Below are positions 8,041-17,095 of a stretch of 64,000 bases of DNA, in pieces. Position numbers and translations under genes: made by a program. Within the stretch, counting starts at the first letter, position 1. Every line of letters starts with the position of its first letter. The stretch covers positions 1 through 64,000 of the forward strand of contig JAJEGS010000001.1 of assembly GCA_022819745.1 (NCBI GenBank), written 5' to 3'. The notes below the pieces were generated by a model. The model saw only the letters and a program-made list of their open reading frames with translations. It did not search any database and was not told the origin of the DNA. Source of the DNA: Candidatus Latescibacterota bacterium. GTDB lineage: Bacteria > Latescibacterota > UBA2968 > UBA8231.

Positions 8041-9049
8041 GCTTCAAACCCTTTACCACGACCTGACGCATCTGTTCTGGCAGGCCGCCAGCATTGCAGA
8101 GCACTACCTGCGGGATACCTACACGCTGCGCGTCTTGGCAAATTTTTGGGACTTGGCGGCCCAACTCTGGTACTTTGTGGTCCTAGGTGCCCTATTCAGC
8201 ACCCTAGCTTGGCGCTACTTGCCTAAGACTCGGATCCGCCGCACCCTCCAGCAGCGGGCCAACGGCTCCATTGTGGCATCCACCCTGCTGGCCCTGATCT
8301 CGCCCCTTTGCACCTTTGCCGCCATTCCCGTGGCCGGCCGCCTGATAAACATGGGCGTCCCTGCCGCACCCTTGGTAGCCTTTGTCGTGGCCTCGCCGCT
8401 GATGAACCCCGCCCTGTTCGTGTACACCGCTGGCACCATAAGTATGGAAATGGCCGTAGCCCGGCTGATCACAGCGGCCAGCGTCGGACTACTAGCCGGT
8501 TTCGCAGTCCAGTCCGCTCTGCGTCGTCTAACATTCGCCGTCCGCACAGCAGTCCCTGCGGACCACGCTCCAGCCACAGCGGACGGGCAGTCTGAAGTCG
8601 GGATACTGGCACAGCGCTTTCGCGGCGACCTGCTCTTCATTGTCAAATTCTTCGGCCTAGGGATCTTCATCGCCGCCTTAGTAAAGACCTTCCTGTCCCA
8701 AGAGCTAGTGCTGGCGCTAGTCGGCCCCGGTAGCGTTTGGGCCGTACCCGTGGCTGTGGCTCTGGGGGTGCCACTCTACGCTTGCGGCGGCGGCAGTATT
8801 CCCATTGTCGAAAGCATGATGCAGATGGGGATGAGTCCGGGGGCGGCCTTGGGCTTTTTCATTGCTGGGCCGGCCACCAAGTTCTCCACCCTGACCATGC
8901 TTGGGGCGGTTTGGGGCCGCCGCATCTTGCTGTTCTATCTGGGTCTGATGCTAGTCGGCGCTCTGTTTTGGGGATTTCTCTATCCCTTTGGCGGCGAAAA
9001 CATCCACGCCAAGGCGGGTGGGGTCTATGAGGAACTGATGGGCCGATGA
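8039..9049 (+). CDS. Permease of the DUF318/ArsP type
   Basis: 336 aa, about eight hydrophobic segments in two halves of similar sequence: AAIPVAGRLINMGVPAAPLVAFVVASPLMNP in the first, and CGGGSIPIVESMMQMGMSPGAALGFFIAGP in the second (patterns given in pieces). Such pairs are the hallmark of the predicted permease family that includes ArsP (organoarsenical efflux). The actual substrate is unknown. I start at ATG 8039; GTG 8033 in the same frame is an alternative. It follows the DUF362 gene by 32 bases, with hairpin repeat copy A between them. Confidence 0.8.
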   Translation: MLQTLYHDLTHLFWQAASIAEHYLRDTYTLRVLANFWDLAAQLWYFVVLGALFSTLAWRYLPKTRIRRTLQQRANGSIVASTLLALISPLCTFAAIPVAGRLINMGVPAAPLVAFVVASPLMNPALFVYTAGTISMEMAVARLITAASVGLLAGFAVQSALRRLTFAVRTAVPADHAPATADGQSEVGILAQRFRGDLLFIVKFFGLGIFIAALVKTFLSQELVLALVGPGSVWAVPVAVALGVPLYACGGGSIPIVESMMQMGMSPGAALGFFIAGPATKFSTLTMLGAVWGRRILLFYLGLMLVGALFWGFLYPFGGENIHAKAGGVYEELMGR

Positions 9050-9217
9050 TTCACTCTGCCTTGTCTCTCCTAAAGGCGAGACAGTCGGCAGGACAACAGA
9101 TCGACAAACCTCGTCGAGACCGCCAGCAAGTTCTTCTACACCGACTAGCCCACCGCCCTTGAGACAAGGAGCTAATTGCGTTTTATTTGCGAACCTATCT
9201 GCCGGGAGAATGACGCC

Positions 9218-10078
9218 ATGACAAATCAAATTGACCACACCTTCAAGGCCGTGCCGACCCACGACGAACTGCGCGAGATGGACCGCGACTTGCACTTCTA
9301 CCCCAGCACAGTCGATGACCCCACCACCCTCACTACCGAACAAGTCGCCGCTTTCAACCAAGACGGCTACCTCAAGGGCTTCCGCATTTTCGACGACGCC
9401 GAGATTGCCGAGCACCGGGCCTTCTTCGACGAGCAACTGAGAAAGGTCATGGCCGCCGGCTATGGCAGCTTCATCCTCAGCTCGGCGCATCTCAAGTTCG
9501 CCAAGGTCTATGACCTCATGCACCACCCCAAGATCCTCGCCTGCGTCCACGATCTCCTCGGCCCCGAGCTAATCGGCCTAGCCTCGCACTACTTCTGCAA
9601 GATGCCCAAGGACGGCACCACCATCTCTTGGCACCAAGACGCCAGCTACTGGCCGCTGACACCTTCCAAGACCGTGACCGTCTGGCTAGCGATTGACGAC
9701 GCTGACGTCGACAATGGTTGTATGCGCTTCGTCGCTGGCTCGCATCTCCACGGCCAACTCGAATTCCGCCCGAGCGACGCCTCGGAAAACAACGTCCTCA
9801 ATCAGACGGTAGATGATGTTGAGCGCTACGGCGAGATCGTCGATGTCGAGCTAAAGGCCGGCGAAGTCTCGATCCACTCCGACCTGCTCTTGCACAGCTC
9901 GCACTACAACGAATCGGATCGCCGTCGCTGCGGGCTAACGCTGCGCTACTGCACCCCCGATGTGCGCGCGATCCCCGGCTACTCTTGGGAGAAGGAAGGC
10001 GTGCTGATCAACGCCGCCGACCCGGCTGGCCATTGGGGCAACCCGACCCGGCCCGAGCGCGACTACGAGGTGGCCTGA
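9218..10078 (+). CDS. Phytanoyl-CoA dioxygenase (PhyH) family protein
   Basis: 286 aa from ATG 9218. The metal-binding H139-x-D141 lies in SWHQDASYW, the distal His is probably H226 (DLLLHSSHYN), and the following Arg-rich DRRR gives the 2-oxoglutarate-binding Arg. GSHLHGQLE is the usual PhyH turn. This member is of the type that keeps the longer N-terminus (THDELREMDRDLHFYP) often seen in marine bacteria. The substrate is not inferable. It precedes two sulfatase genes in the same direction; the combination suggests the sequential opening and desulfation of an organic substrate, which is an inference from neighbourhood only. Confidence 0.88.
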   Translation: MTNQIDHTFKAVPTHDELREMDRDLHFYPSTVDDPTTLTTEQVAAFNQDGYLKGFRIFDDAEIAEHRAFFDEQLRKVMAAGYGSFILSSAHLKFAKVYDLMHHPKILACVHDLLGPELIGLASHYFCKMPKDGTTISWHQDASYWPLTPSKTVTVWLAIDDADVDNGCMRFVAGSHLHGQLEFRPSDASENNVLNQTVDDVERYGEIVDVELKAGEVSIHSDLLLHSSHYNESDRRRCGLTLRYCTPDVRAIPGYSWEKEGVLINAADPAGHWGNPTRPERDYEVA

Positions 10079-10100
10079 ACTATCTAGCGCGGATCTACGA

Positions 10101-10128
10101 GCTTCAACGCGCCTTCAGGCGTGCAAAT
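10101..10128. repeat. 28-base hairpin repeat, copy B
   Basis: Second copy of the element at 8013-8040, 22 bases after the stop of the PhyH gene, with the same hairpin (CGCGCC, TTCA, GGCGTG). There is no T-run, so it is not a canonical intrinsic terminator. Confidence 0.6.
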
Positions 10129-10188
10129 CAACCGCAGGCTAGACCCGCTGCCTCGCGCATCTGACGGGTCTGGTCTTTTCTAATAGAG

Positions 10189-11673
10189 ATGCCCATGGCA
10201 AACGATAGGCCGCATGTCCTCCTGATTTCCACCGACCATTGGTCCGCTTCCCTTCTGGGCGAAGCCAATCATCCTGCCATTCTCACCCCCACCCTCGACG
10301 CACTTGCCCGCAGCGGCACCCGCTTCTCCAACGCCTATAGCGAATGCCCGGTCTGCATCCCCGCTCGTCGCACCCTGATGACGGGCACTTCGCCGCGCAC
10401 CCACGGCGACCGAGTCTTCAAAACAACCGCCCCCATGCCCGAACTGCCGACCGTGGCGCAAACTTTCCGCGACGCAGGCTACCAAGCGTATGCCGTTGGC
10501 AAGCTCCACGTCTATCCCCAGCGCGACCGCATCGGTTTCGACGACGTGCTCCTCGACGAAGAGGGCCGACCGCACTTGGGAGCTGTTGACGACTACGATC
10601 TATTCCTCGCAGACCAAGGCCATGCGGGCATGGGATTTGCCCACGGCATGGGCAACAACGAATACTCCTTCCGCCCTTGGCACTTGCCCGAGGACTGCCA
10701 CCCCACCACTTGGGCGGCGCGCCAGATGAGCCGGATGATTAAGCGGCGCAACCCGGCCAAACCCGGCTTCTGGTACCTGTCCTTCCGCCATCCGCACCCA
10801 CCACTGGTGCCCTTGCAGAGCTATCTCGACCTCTACCGCGACATTGAGATCGACGCGCCGCACCACGGTAGCTGGTCGCACGACTTCGACGATCTGCCCT
10901 ATGCGCTCAAAGTCATTCAAGGGGCCAACGCCCACCTCAAGGGGCCGGAAGTTCTGCGCATTCGCCGCGCCTTTTACGCGCTCTGCACCCAGATCGACCA
11001 CCAACTCCGCGTGGTCATCGGCACCCTACGCGAGGAGGGGTTGCTCGACAATACCATTATTTGCTTCACAGCGGACCACGGCGATATGCTCGGCAACCAC
11101 GGCCTCTGGGCCAAGCGGCTCTACTACGAGCAGTCGGCCAACGTGCCGATGATCCTGCTCGGAGGCCGAGATGGACGAGTGCCGCACCACACAGTCGATG
11201 ACCGCCTCGTCGGCTGGCAGGACGTCATGCCGACCTTGCTCGACCTAGCGGGCATCGACATCCCCGACACCGTCGAGGGCCTATCCATGGTTGGCGAGGA
11301 ACGGCGCACTTACCTTTACGGCGAATGCGGCGAAGGGTCGAACGCCTCCCGCATGATCCACGCGGGGCGACACAAGCTGATCTACTATCCAGTGGGCAAC
11401 CGCGTCCAGCTCTTCGACCTCGCAAGCGATCCCAACGAGCTGAACGACCTAGCTGGATCACCCGACCACGCCGCAATCCAAGCCCAGCTCAGCGAGCGAC
11501 TCGGCGGCGAACTCTACGGCGGCGACGAAGCTTGGATCCAAGACGAGCAACTCGTCGGCTTGCCCGACCAGCAATGGGCACCCAGTCCCAACCGCAGCCT
11601 CTCTGGTCAACGCGGCCAGCATTATCCCGTGCCGCCCCAGATCGGTGCCGACAAAGTCGTGGGTGCGCCGTGA
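10189..11673 (+). CDS. Sulfatase (arylsulfatase family, Cys type)
   Basis: 494 aa alkaline-phosphatase-superfamily sulfatase. The signature C-x-P-x-R is seen as CIPAR at residues 56-60 (CPVCIPARR), so the catalytic residue would be formylglycine made from Cys 56 by a maturase. Metal-binding motifs include STDHW near the N-terminus and FTADHGDMLGNHG at about residue 290. There is no signal peptide, so it is probably cytoplasmic, acting on an imported substrate. ATG 10195 is a second possible start. The stop overlaps the GTG of the next sulfatase (GTGA). No formylglycine-generating enzyme or anaerobic maturase is in the window. Confidence 0.9.
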   Translation: MPMANDRPHVLLISTDHWSASLLGEANHPAILTPTLDALARSGTRFSNAYSECPVCIPARRTLMTGTSPRTHGDRVFKTTAPMPELPTVAQTFRDAGYQAYAVGKLHVYPQRDRIGFDDVLLDEEGRPHLGAVDDYDLFLADQGHAGMGFAHGMGNNEYSFRPWHLPEDCHPTTWAARQMSRMIKRRNPAKPGFWYLSFRHPHPPLVPLQSYLDLYRDIEIDAPHHGSWSHDFDDLPYALKVIQGANAHLKGPEVLRIRRAFYALCTQIDHQLRVVIGTLREEGLLDNTIICFTADHGDMLGNHGLWAKRLYYEQSANVPMILLGGRDGRVPHHTVDDRLVGWQDVMPTLLDLAGIDIPDTVEGLSMVGEERRTYLYGECGEGSNASRMIHAGRHKLIYYPVGNRVQLFDLASDPNELNDLAGSPDHAAIQAQLSERLGGELYGGDEAWIQDEQLVGLPDQQWAPSPNRSLSGQRGQHYPVPPQIGADKVVGAP

Positions 11674-13142
11674 AGCCTCGCAACTTCCTCTTCATCCTGT
11701 CCGACCAGCACCACCGGCTCGCCAGCGGCTGCTACGGCCATCCGCTAGTGCAGACGCCCCACCTAGACGCCTTAGCTGCACGCGGCACCCGTTTCCAAAA
11801 CGCCTACACCAACTGCCCGATCTGCGTCCCCGCTCGCGCGTCGCTGGCCACCGGCCGCTACGTGCATCAGATCGGCTACTGGGACAACGGGCATCCTTAT
11901 GACGGAACACCTGTCTCCTGGCATCAGCGCCTGCGCGAACAGGGCTTCTGCTGCGACTCGATCGGCAAGCTACACTTCAAGGGGCAAGGCGCAGACCACG
12001 GGTTTAGCGAGGAAATCGAACCGTTGCACGTAGTCGATGGCGTCGGCGATGTCCTCGGCTGCATCCGCGATCAACCGCCTTTGCGCGACAAGCACGGCGA
12101 GCTTGGGCGGGCGGGCGCGGGCGATTCGACTTATTTGCAGTACGACGCCCGCTGTACCGAACACGCCTTGCGCTGGCTCGCCGAACACCGCAACGATGCC
12201 AAGCCTTGGGTGGTCTTCCTCAATTTCGTCTGCCCGCATCCACCCTATATCGCCCCGCCGGAAATCTACGCCCAATACCCGCTTGCAGACGTGCCGCTGC
12301 CACCACAGTGGACGCCCGATACGTGGCCCGATCATCCGGCGATTTCCTACTTCCGCCGCTTCTTCGGCTTCGACCAAGGTCACAGCGAAGAGACGGTGCG
12401 GCGCGTTACAGCCGCGTACTACGGGACTACGACCTATCTCGACCAGCAGATCGGTCGCGTACTCGGCGCGCTCGACGAATTCGGCCTGACGGACTCCACC
12501 CGCGTGCTCTATACCTCCGACCACGGCGAGTGTTTGGGAGCCCGAGGCATCTTCGGCAAGTTTACGCTCTACGACGAAGCGGCGGCTGTGCCGATGATTA
12601 TGGCTGGGCCTGACGTGCCGGAGGGGAAGGTGGTGCGGACGCCGGTTTCTTTGGTGGATTGCTTTCCAACCGCGCTCGAATGCGTCGGGGCTGGGCAGTC
12701 CGGCAGTAGCAGTCCGACCGCATTGAGCGACGAAGATCTACCCGGCCGCTCGCTGTGGCAGATCGCACGAGAGGACGATCAAGAGCGCACCGTCTTCAGC
12801 GAGTATCACGCGCTGGGTACCGAGCACGGCACCTATATGCTGCGCCGCAATCGCTACAAGTACAATTACTACGTCGGCGCACCACCGCAGCTTTTCGACT
12901 TGGCAGAGGATCCCGACGAGCTAAACGATTTGTCCGGCATGCCTGAACATCAGGATCTGTTGCGAGACTGCGAAAGAGAGTTGCGCGCCTTGCTCGACCC
13001 GGAAGCGGTTGACGAGCAGGCCCACGCCAGCCAGCGGGCAACCATCGAAGCGGCGGGCGGGACTGCTGCGGTGATCCAACGCGGTGCCTTTGACCACTCG
13101 CCGACGCCTGGGGAAAAGGCCGCATTTAGATCGCACAAGTGA
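11670..13142 (+). CDS. Sulfatase (arylsulfatase family, Cys type)
   Basis: 490 aa beginning at GTG 11670, which overlaps the stop of the preceding sulfatase by four bases (GTGA), indicating translational coupling. The frame extends far upstream of this start, but that part is a shadow of the first sulfatase. The signature CVPAR (CPICVPARA, Cys 52) gives the formylglycine site. Metal ligands are in LSDQHH near residue 10 and TSDHGECLGARG at about residue 285. No export signal. It is clearly a distant paralogue of the upstream gene rather than a duplicate. The pair probably attacks two positions or two sulfate esters of one substrate class. Confidence 0.9.
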   Translation: MKPRNFLFILSDQHHRLASGCYGHPLVQTPHLDALAARGTRFQNAYTNCPICVPARASLATGRYVHQIGYWDNGHPYDGTPVSWHQRLREQGFCCDSIGKLHFKGQGADHGFSEEIEPLHVVDGVGDVLGCIRDQPPLRDKHGELGRAGAGDSTYLQYDARCTEHALRWLAEHRNDAKPWVVFLNFVCPHPPYIAPPEIYAQYPLADVPLPPQWTPDTWPDHPAISYFRRFFGFDQGHSEETVRRVTAAYYGTTTYLDQQIGRVLGALDEFGLTDSTRVLYTSDHGECLGARGIFGKFTLYDEAAAVPMIMAGPDVPEGKVVRTPVSLVDCFPTALECVGAGQSGSSSPTALSDEDLPGRSLWQIAREDDQERTVFSEYHALGTEHGTYMLRRNRYKYNYYVGAPPQLFDLAEDPDELNDLSGMPEHQDLLRDCERELRALLDPEAVDEQAHASQRATIEAAGGTAAVIQRGAFDHSPTPGEKAAFRSHK

Positions 13143-13196
13143 TGCTGAACAGCACCCGTTTAGCGCGCTGATGCGCGAGCGCTGAGCGCAATTTGC

Positions 13197-13227
13197 CCGG
13201 ACGTACCGTCGGCCTTTTCTTTTTTTT
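13197..13227 (+). terminator. Probable intrinsic terminator after the sulfatase pair
   Basis: An imperfect stem (CCGGACG / CGTCGG with one bulged base, loop TAC) is followed by a T-rich run (TTTTCTTTTTTT, 13215-13227). The run ends at the ATG of the MFS gene, which consequently lacks a Shine-Dalgarno. Confidence 0.55.
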
Positions 13228-14529
13228 ATGCCCGACACCCCAAGCAACACGACAAACCCCAGTCACAGACTTTCCCCAGCAGCTCGTCTCCGCAGCCAGT
13301 CGCGGCTGATCGGCGTCGCCGTTAGCGGCTCGATCAGTAGCGCCCTCCTCACTTCCCTCGTCCCCCTCTTTCTCCTCTCGCTCAATGCTTCGCCTTTTCT
13401 CATCGGCTTAGTCGCCACCAGCGAGTATGTACAGAGGATGGGGCGCGTCGTCGGGTTGCAACTAATGCACCGCACTGGAAAGGCCGGAATCTTCTTTTGG
13501 GGCCGACTCTGCTCGTTTCCGGCTGGGCTAGCACTGGCGCTGCTGGCGTTCTATGGCGCAAACGGGGTTTGGGCCGCTTGGATCGGCCTAGCTCTGTTTA
13601 GCGCGCGCGGTCTCGCATACCAAGCGGGCAACACCGCTTGGTGGCCCCTAGTCCAAGACAACACCGCTAGCAGTGGGCTCGGAGCCTTTCTAACGCGCAT
13701 GCGCCTTCAGCAGCGCCTGCTCGAACTCGCCTTGCCCATCCTGATCGGCTGGTACCTCGGCTCTCAGCCCATGGCTGACGACTTTGGGCCGCTCTTTGCC
13801 CTAGCGGTTTTCTCCACCTGCGGTGGTGCCTTCTTGGTGCGCGCCGTAGCGGAGCGACCTCTGTCCCCGCCCGGCGAGGGCCTCATTCGCCGCTTGCGCC
13901 AAACCTTAGCTACGCCCCAGATGCGCGCATACGCGCTCTTTGTCATGGCCCGCACAGCCGTGCTAGCGGCGACCTTTCCGCTGTGGGTCGTGGCGCTCAC
14001 GGATTGGGGGTTGCCCGTTAGCTATTTCGTCTGGATGACGCCAGTGCAAGCCCTCGGCTATGTGGCGGGGCTGCATGGCTGGGGTCGGATGGTGGACCGG
14101 CACGGCAGTCGGGGACCGCTGACTATCACTCTGTTGCTACAGGCGGCCATGGCACCCGCTTGGCTCTTCCTGCCTATGGGACTTCCGTGGATTGCACTTT
14201 GGGCGGGGGGCGTCTATCTGCTCTGGGGGGCGCTGGACGGCGGCCACCAGATGGGGCAGTCGCGGGCGATGATCGACGCCGTCTCCAAAGAGCACCAAGC
14301 CGAGGGATTCTCCCTTGCGATGTACGCTTCGGCGCTAGGGGGTATTGTCGGCGGCATCGCGGGTGGGGCTTGTTTCCAATGGTCTGCTGCGCTGGCTGGT
14401 TCGCAGGGACCGCTTTTTTACTTGTGTGCAGTCCAGTTCGCGTTTGTTGCGGCTTGGCTACTCAGTACTCGGCTGGCCGGCTACCGGGAGCAAACCCCCG
14501 TGCGCCGCTTCTGGCGCTTGTCATCTTAG
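13228..14529 (+). CDS. MFS transporter
   Basis: 433 aa with about twelve hydrophobic segments. The family is the major facilitator superfamily by its topology and by the loop-2/3 region (GRVVGLQLMHRTGKAGIF), a degenerate form of the usual GxLxDRxGRR. The first ATG lies immediately behind a T-run and has no ribosome-binding site, so translation may begin elsewhere or depend on read-through from the sulfatase genes. Because it follows the sulfatases, uptake of a sulfated substrate or efflux of a product is plausible but unproven. Confidence 0.78.
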   Translation: MPDTPSNTTNPSHRLSPAARLRSQSRLIGVAVSGSISSALLTSLVPLFLLSLNASPFLIGLVATSEYVQRMGRVVGLQLMHRTGKAGIFFWGRLCSFPAGLALALLAFYGANGVWAAWIGLALFSARGLAYQAGNTAWWPLVQDNTASSGLGAFLTRMRLQQRLLELALPILIGWYLGSQPMADDFGPLFALAVFSTCGGAFLVRAVAERPLSPPGEGLIRRLRQTLATPQMRAYALFVMARTAVLAATFPLWVVALTDWGLPVSYFVWMTPVQALGYVAGLHGWGRMVDRHGSRGPLTITLLLQAAMAPAWLFLPMGLPWIALWAGGVYLLWGALDGGHQMGQSRAMIDAVSKEHQAEGFSLAMYASALGGIVGGIAGGACFQWSAALAGSQGPLFYLCAVQFAFVAAWLLSTRLAGYREQTPVRRFWRLSS

Positions 14530-14579
14530 AGCCTCCGTCGTATGTTGCTTAATCCTCACTTCAAGATGCCCATGGACGC

Positions 14580-15689
14580 ATGATTCACACAGCAAAGGCC
14601 CTCGCCGAACTCGTCAAACGAGCTCTAGACCGTGAGCGCGTTGCCCTAGACACTGAATTCGTTTGGAACCGCACCTACTATCCCAAGCTAGGCGTGATCC
14701 AATTGGCTCTCGCCAACGGCGACTGCTACCTGATCGACCCGGTGGCGATTGCGGATCTCTCGCCCCTTGGTGCCCTGTTGGAGCACCCAGAGGTCGAACT
14801 GATTCTCCACGACGCCCAACAGGACTTGGCTATTCTGCGCCGGGTCACGGGTGCCTTTCCGCGCAACGTCTTCGACACCCGCTGTGCGGCCGGGCTTGCC
14901 AATATGAGCTCTACCACTTCGCTAGCCGAGCTCTTGGAGCAAACCCTCGGCGTGGTCCTCGACAAAACCGAGACGCTCACCAACTGGGTCCGCCGGCCGC
15001 TCTCCGAAGATCAACTAGCGTACGCCATCGAAGACGTGCGCTATCTGCACGAGGTGCGCGACGTGTTGCAGGCGCGCGTCGAGGAAATTGGTCGCAGCAC
15101 TTGGCTGGCAGAGGAAATGGCCGCGTACGACGACCCGCAGCTATACGAGGAGCGAGACCCACACGAGCAATTCACGCGGATCAAGGGCACGGGCCGCGCT
15201 TCCCGGCGCGAGTTGGCCATCCTCCGCGAGTTGACCGCTTGGCGCGAAGAGGAAGCTCGGCGCTGCGATCGGCCGCGCAATCACGTACTGACGGACGAAG
15301 TCCTCGTGCTACTAGCCCGGCGCAAGCCTCGGTCGCTGGAGGAACTGGGCCGACTCCGCGCACTCGGCAATCACCGCTATGACCGCTACCTGCTCGAACA
15401 GATTCGTCGTGGCTTGGCCGTCCCCGATGAGGAGTGCCCTCCTCGGCCACGTCGGCCGCAACTCGACAAGGAAGTCGTCGAACGCAAGCTCGCCCAGTCC
15501 ATGAATTACTTGCGCCAGCAAAGCGACGCGGCGCGGATTGATGCGCCCTTTGTCGCGACCCGCGCCGAAGTGCATAACCTAGTCATCACCGCGGTCGCGG
15601 CCACGCCCGAGGATCATCGCCTCCTGCGCGGGTGGCGGCGCGATTTCATTGGCGAAGCCCTATACGGCATCGCCACTTGCCCCGAGTAA
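14580..15689 (+). CDS. rnd: Ribonuclease D
   Basis: 369 aa. DEDDy 3'-5' exonuclease domain: DTEF at about residues 23-26 (ExoI), HDAQQDL near 78 (ExoII) and YAIEDVRYL near 148 (ExoIII, Tyr-type). The C-terminal part (about 200-290, with ALGNHRYDRYLLEQI) has the HRDC-type helical pattern. RNase D trims tRNA and other stable RNA 3' ends. Starts at ATG 14580, 50 bases after the MFS stop. Followed by a perfect 11-bp-stem hairpin that begins at its stop codon. Confidence 0.9.
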   Translation: MIHTAKALAELVKRALDRERVALDTEFVWNRTYYPKLGVIQLALANGDCYLIDPVAIADLSPLGALLEHPEVELILHDAQQDLAILRRVTGAFPRNVFDTRCAAGLANMSSTTSLAELLEQTLGVVLDKTETLTNWVRRPLSEDQLAYAIEDVRYLHEVRDVLQARVEEIGRSTWLAEEMAAYDDPQLYEERDPHEQFTRIKGTGRASRRELAILRELTAWREEEARRCDRPRNHVLTDEVLVLLARRKPRSLEELGRLRALGNHRYDRYLLEQIRRGLAVPDEECPPRPRRPQLDKEVVERKLAQSMNYLRQQSDAARIDAPFVATRAEVHNLVITAVAATPEDHRLLRGWRRDFIGEALYGIATCPE

Positions 15690-15715
15690 TCCGGCCACAC
15701 TTAATGTGGCCGGAT
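15689..15715 (+). terminator. Strong hairpin after rnd, no T-run
   Basis: Perfect 11-bp arms (15689-15699 and 15705-15715, ATCCGGCCACA and its complement) with a 5-base loop, beginning at the last base of the rnd stop. No T-tract follows, so it may act as an RNA 3'-end stabiliser or a Rho-assisted terminator. Confidence 0.5.
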
Positions 15716-15769
15716 GAGGTACAGCCGGACACAGATCGTCGCGTAGAACATCGATGACGCCGCCCTTGG

Positions 15770-17035
15770 ATGGGTAAACAACACATGCTCAACTTACTGC
15801 GTAGCCAATTTCTCGAATGGGGCCTCGGCCAAGACCTCAGCGAAGACCTCGCCGCACTGGTCGCCTTGGCCGTGGTGGCCTTCATCGCCTTGCTCGCCCA
15901 TCGCTTAGCCAGAGGCCCTCTGCTCCGCGGCCTCGCCTCTATCATTCACCGCACCGATTTCCCTTGGGACGATGTCCTAATCGAGTGCCGAGTCTTGCAC
16001 CGGCTGGCCCATATAGTGCCCGGCCTCATCTTTTACCACCTAGGGCCAATGGCCTTAGAAGGCCATCCCGTTTCCGTCAACATCATTCAGACCGCGGCGC
16101 ATATTTATCTGGTGCTCTCCGGCTTACTAGCCGTTGAGGCGTTGATAAGCGCGGGCGTCAGCATCTACAACAGCACTAGGACCTCGCACGAAGTCTCCAT
16201 CAAGGGGCCGGTGCAGTTCCTCAAGATCATCCTCTTTTTGCTCGGCAGCGTCCTCGTCGTCTCAATCCTGATCGGCCAATCACCGCTCTACTTGCTCGGC
16301 GGCCTGACGGCGATGACCGCGGTTTTGCTTTTGGTCTTCCGCGACTCGATCCTCGGGTTGGTCGCCGGCATCCAAATCTCGGTAAATCGCATGGTCACCT
16401 ACGGCGACTGGATTGAAATGCCCCAGTACGGAGCCGACGGCGACGTGATCGACATCACGCTGACGACGGTCAAGGTGCAAAACTGGGACAAGACCATTAC
16501 CACCATCCCCATGTACGCGCTAATCGGCGAGTCGTTCAAAAACTGGCGCGGGATGCAGGAGTCGGGCGGGCGGCGGATCAAGCGGGCAATACACCTCGAC
16601 GTCAGCACCATCAAATTTTGCGACGAGGAAATGCTCACCCGCTTCGCCAAAATCCAATACATCACCGCCCATATTGAGCGCAAGAAGCAAGAGTTAGCCG
16701 AATACAACAAGCTCAACCAAGTGGACCTTTCGCATCTGGTAAATGGCCGACGCATGACCAATATCGGCACCTTCCGCGCCTATGTGCAGGCCTATCTGAA
16801 AAACCATCCGCAGATCAACCAAGAGATGACCTTCCTCGTGCGTCAGCTAGCGCCGACCTCCAAGGGACTCCCCCTCGAAATTTACGTCTTTTGCAAGGAT
16901 ATCGTCTGGGCCAACTACGAGGCGATTCAGGCCGACATTTTCGACCACATCTTCGCCATTGTGCCCGCCTTTGATCTGCGAGTCTTTCAGGAGCCGACCG
17001 GGACGGACTTTCAGACGCTGGGGGAATCGCAGTAG
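15770..17035 (+). CDS. MscS-type mechanosensitive ion channel
   Basis: 421 aa. Three or more N-terminal membrane segments (about 26-48, 75-95, 115-140, 145-165) lead into the MscS pore helix and beta domain: RDSILGLVAGIQISVNRMV followed by YGDWIEMPQYGADGDVIDITLTTVKVQNWD, which is the typical MscS-domain core. It releases solutes on hypo-osmotic shock. Longer C-terminal cytoplasmic domain than E. coli MscS (286 aa), more like YnaI/YbdG types. The last codons and stop lie inside a 41-base palindrome. Confidence 0.88.
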   Translation: MGKQHMLNLLRSQFLEWGLGQDLSEDLAALVALAVVAFIALLAHRLARGPLLRGLASIIHRTDFPWDDVLIECRVLHRLAHIVPGLIFYHLGPMALEGHPVSVNIIQTAAHIYLVLSGLLAVEALISAGVSIYNSTRTSHEVSIKGPVQFLKIILFLLGSVLVVSILIGQSPLYLLGGLTAMTAVLLLVFRDSILGLVAGIQISVNRMVTYGDWIEMPQYGADGDVIDITLTTVKVQNWDKTITTIPMYALIGESFKNWRGMQESGGRRIKRAIHLDVSTIKFCDEEMLTRFAKIQYITAHIERKKQELAEYNKLNQVDLSHLVNGRRMTNIGTFRAYVQAYLKNHPQINQEMTFLVRQLAPTSKGLPLEIYVFCKDIVWANYEAIQADIFDHIFAIVPAFDLRVFQEPTGTDFQTLGESQ

Positions 17036-17066
17036 GGGACGGTTTTAAACCGTCCCCTACTGCGAT
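17026..17066. repeat. 41-base near-perfect palindrome spanning a stop codon
   Basis: Two perfect 20-base arms (17026-17045 and 17047-17066) flank a single T. The left arm encodes the end and stop codon of the MscS gene. The core GGGGACGG...CCGTCCCC is like REP elements associated with RAYT transposases in some bacteria (from memory). No long T-run follows. It could terminate transcription in both directions or be a mobile palindromic element. Confidence 0.8.
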
Positions 17067-17095
17067 GTTGCCGTCAGAAATTAAAGGATATCGCT

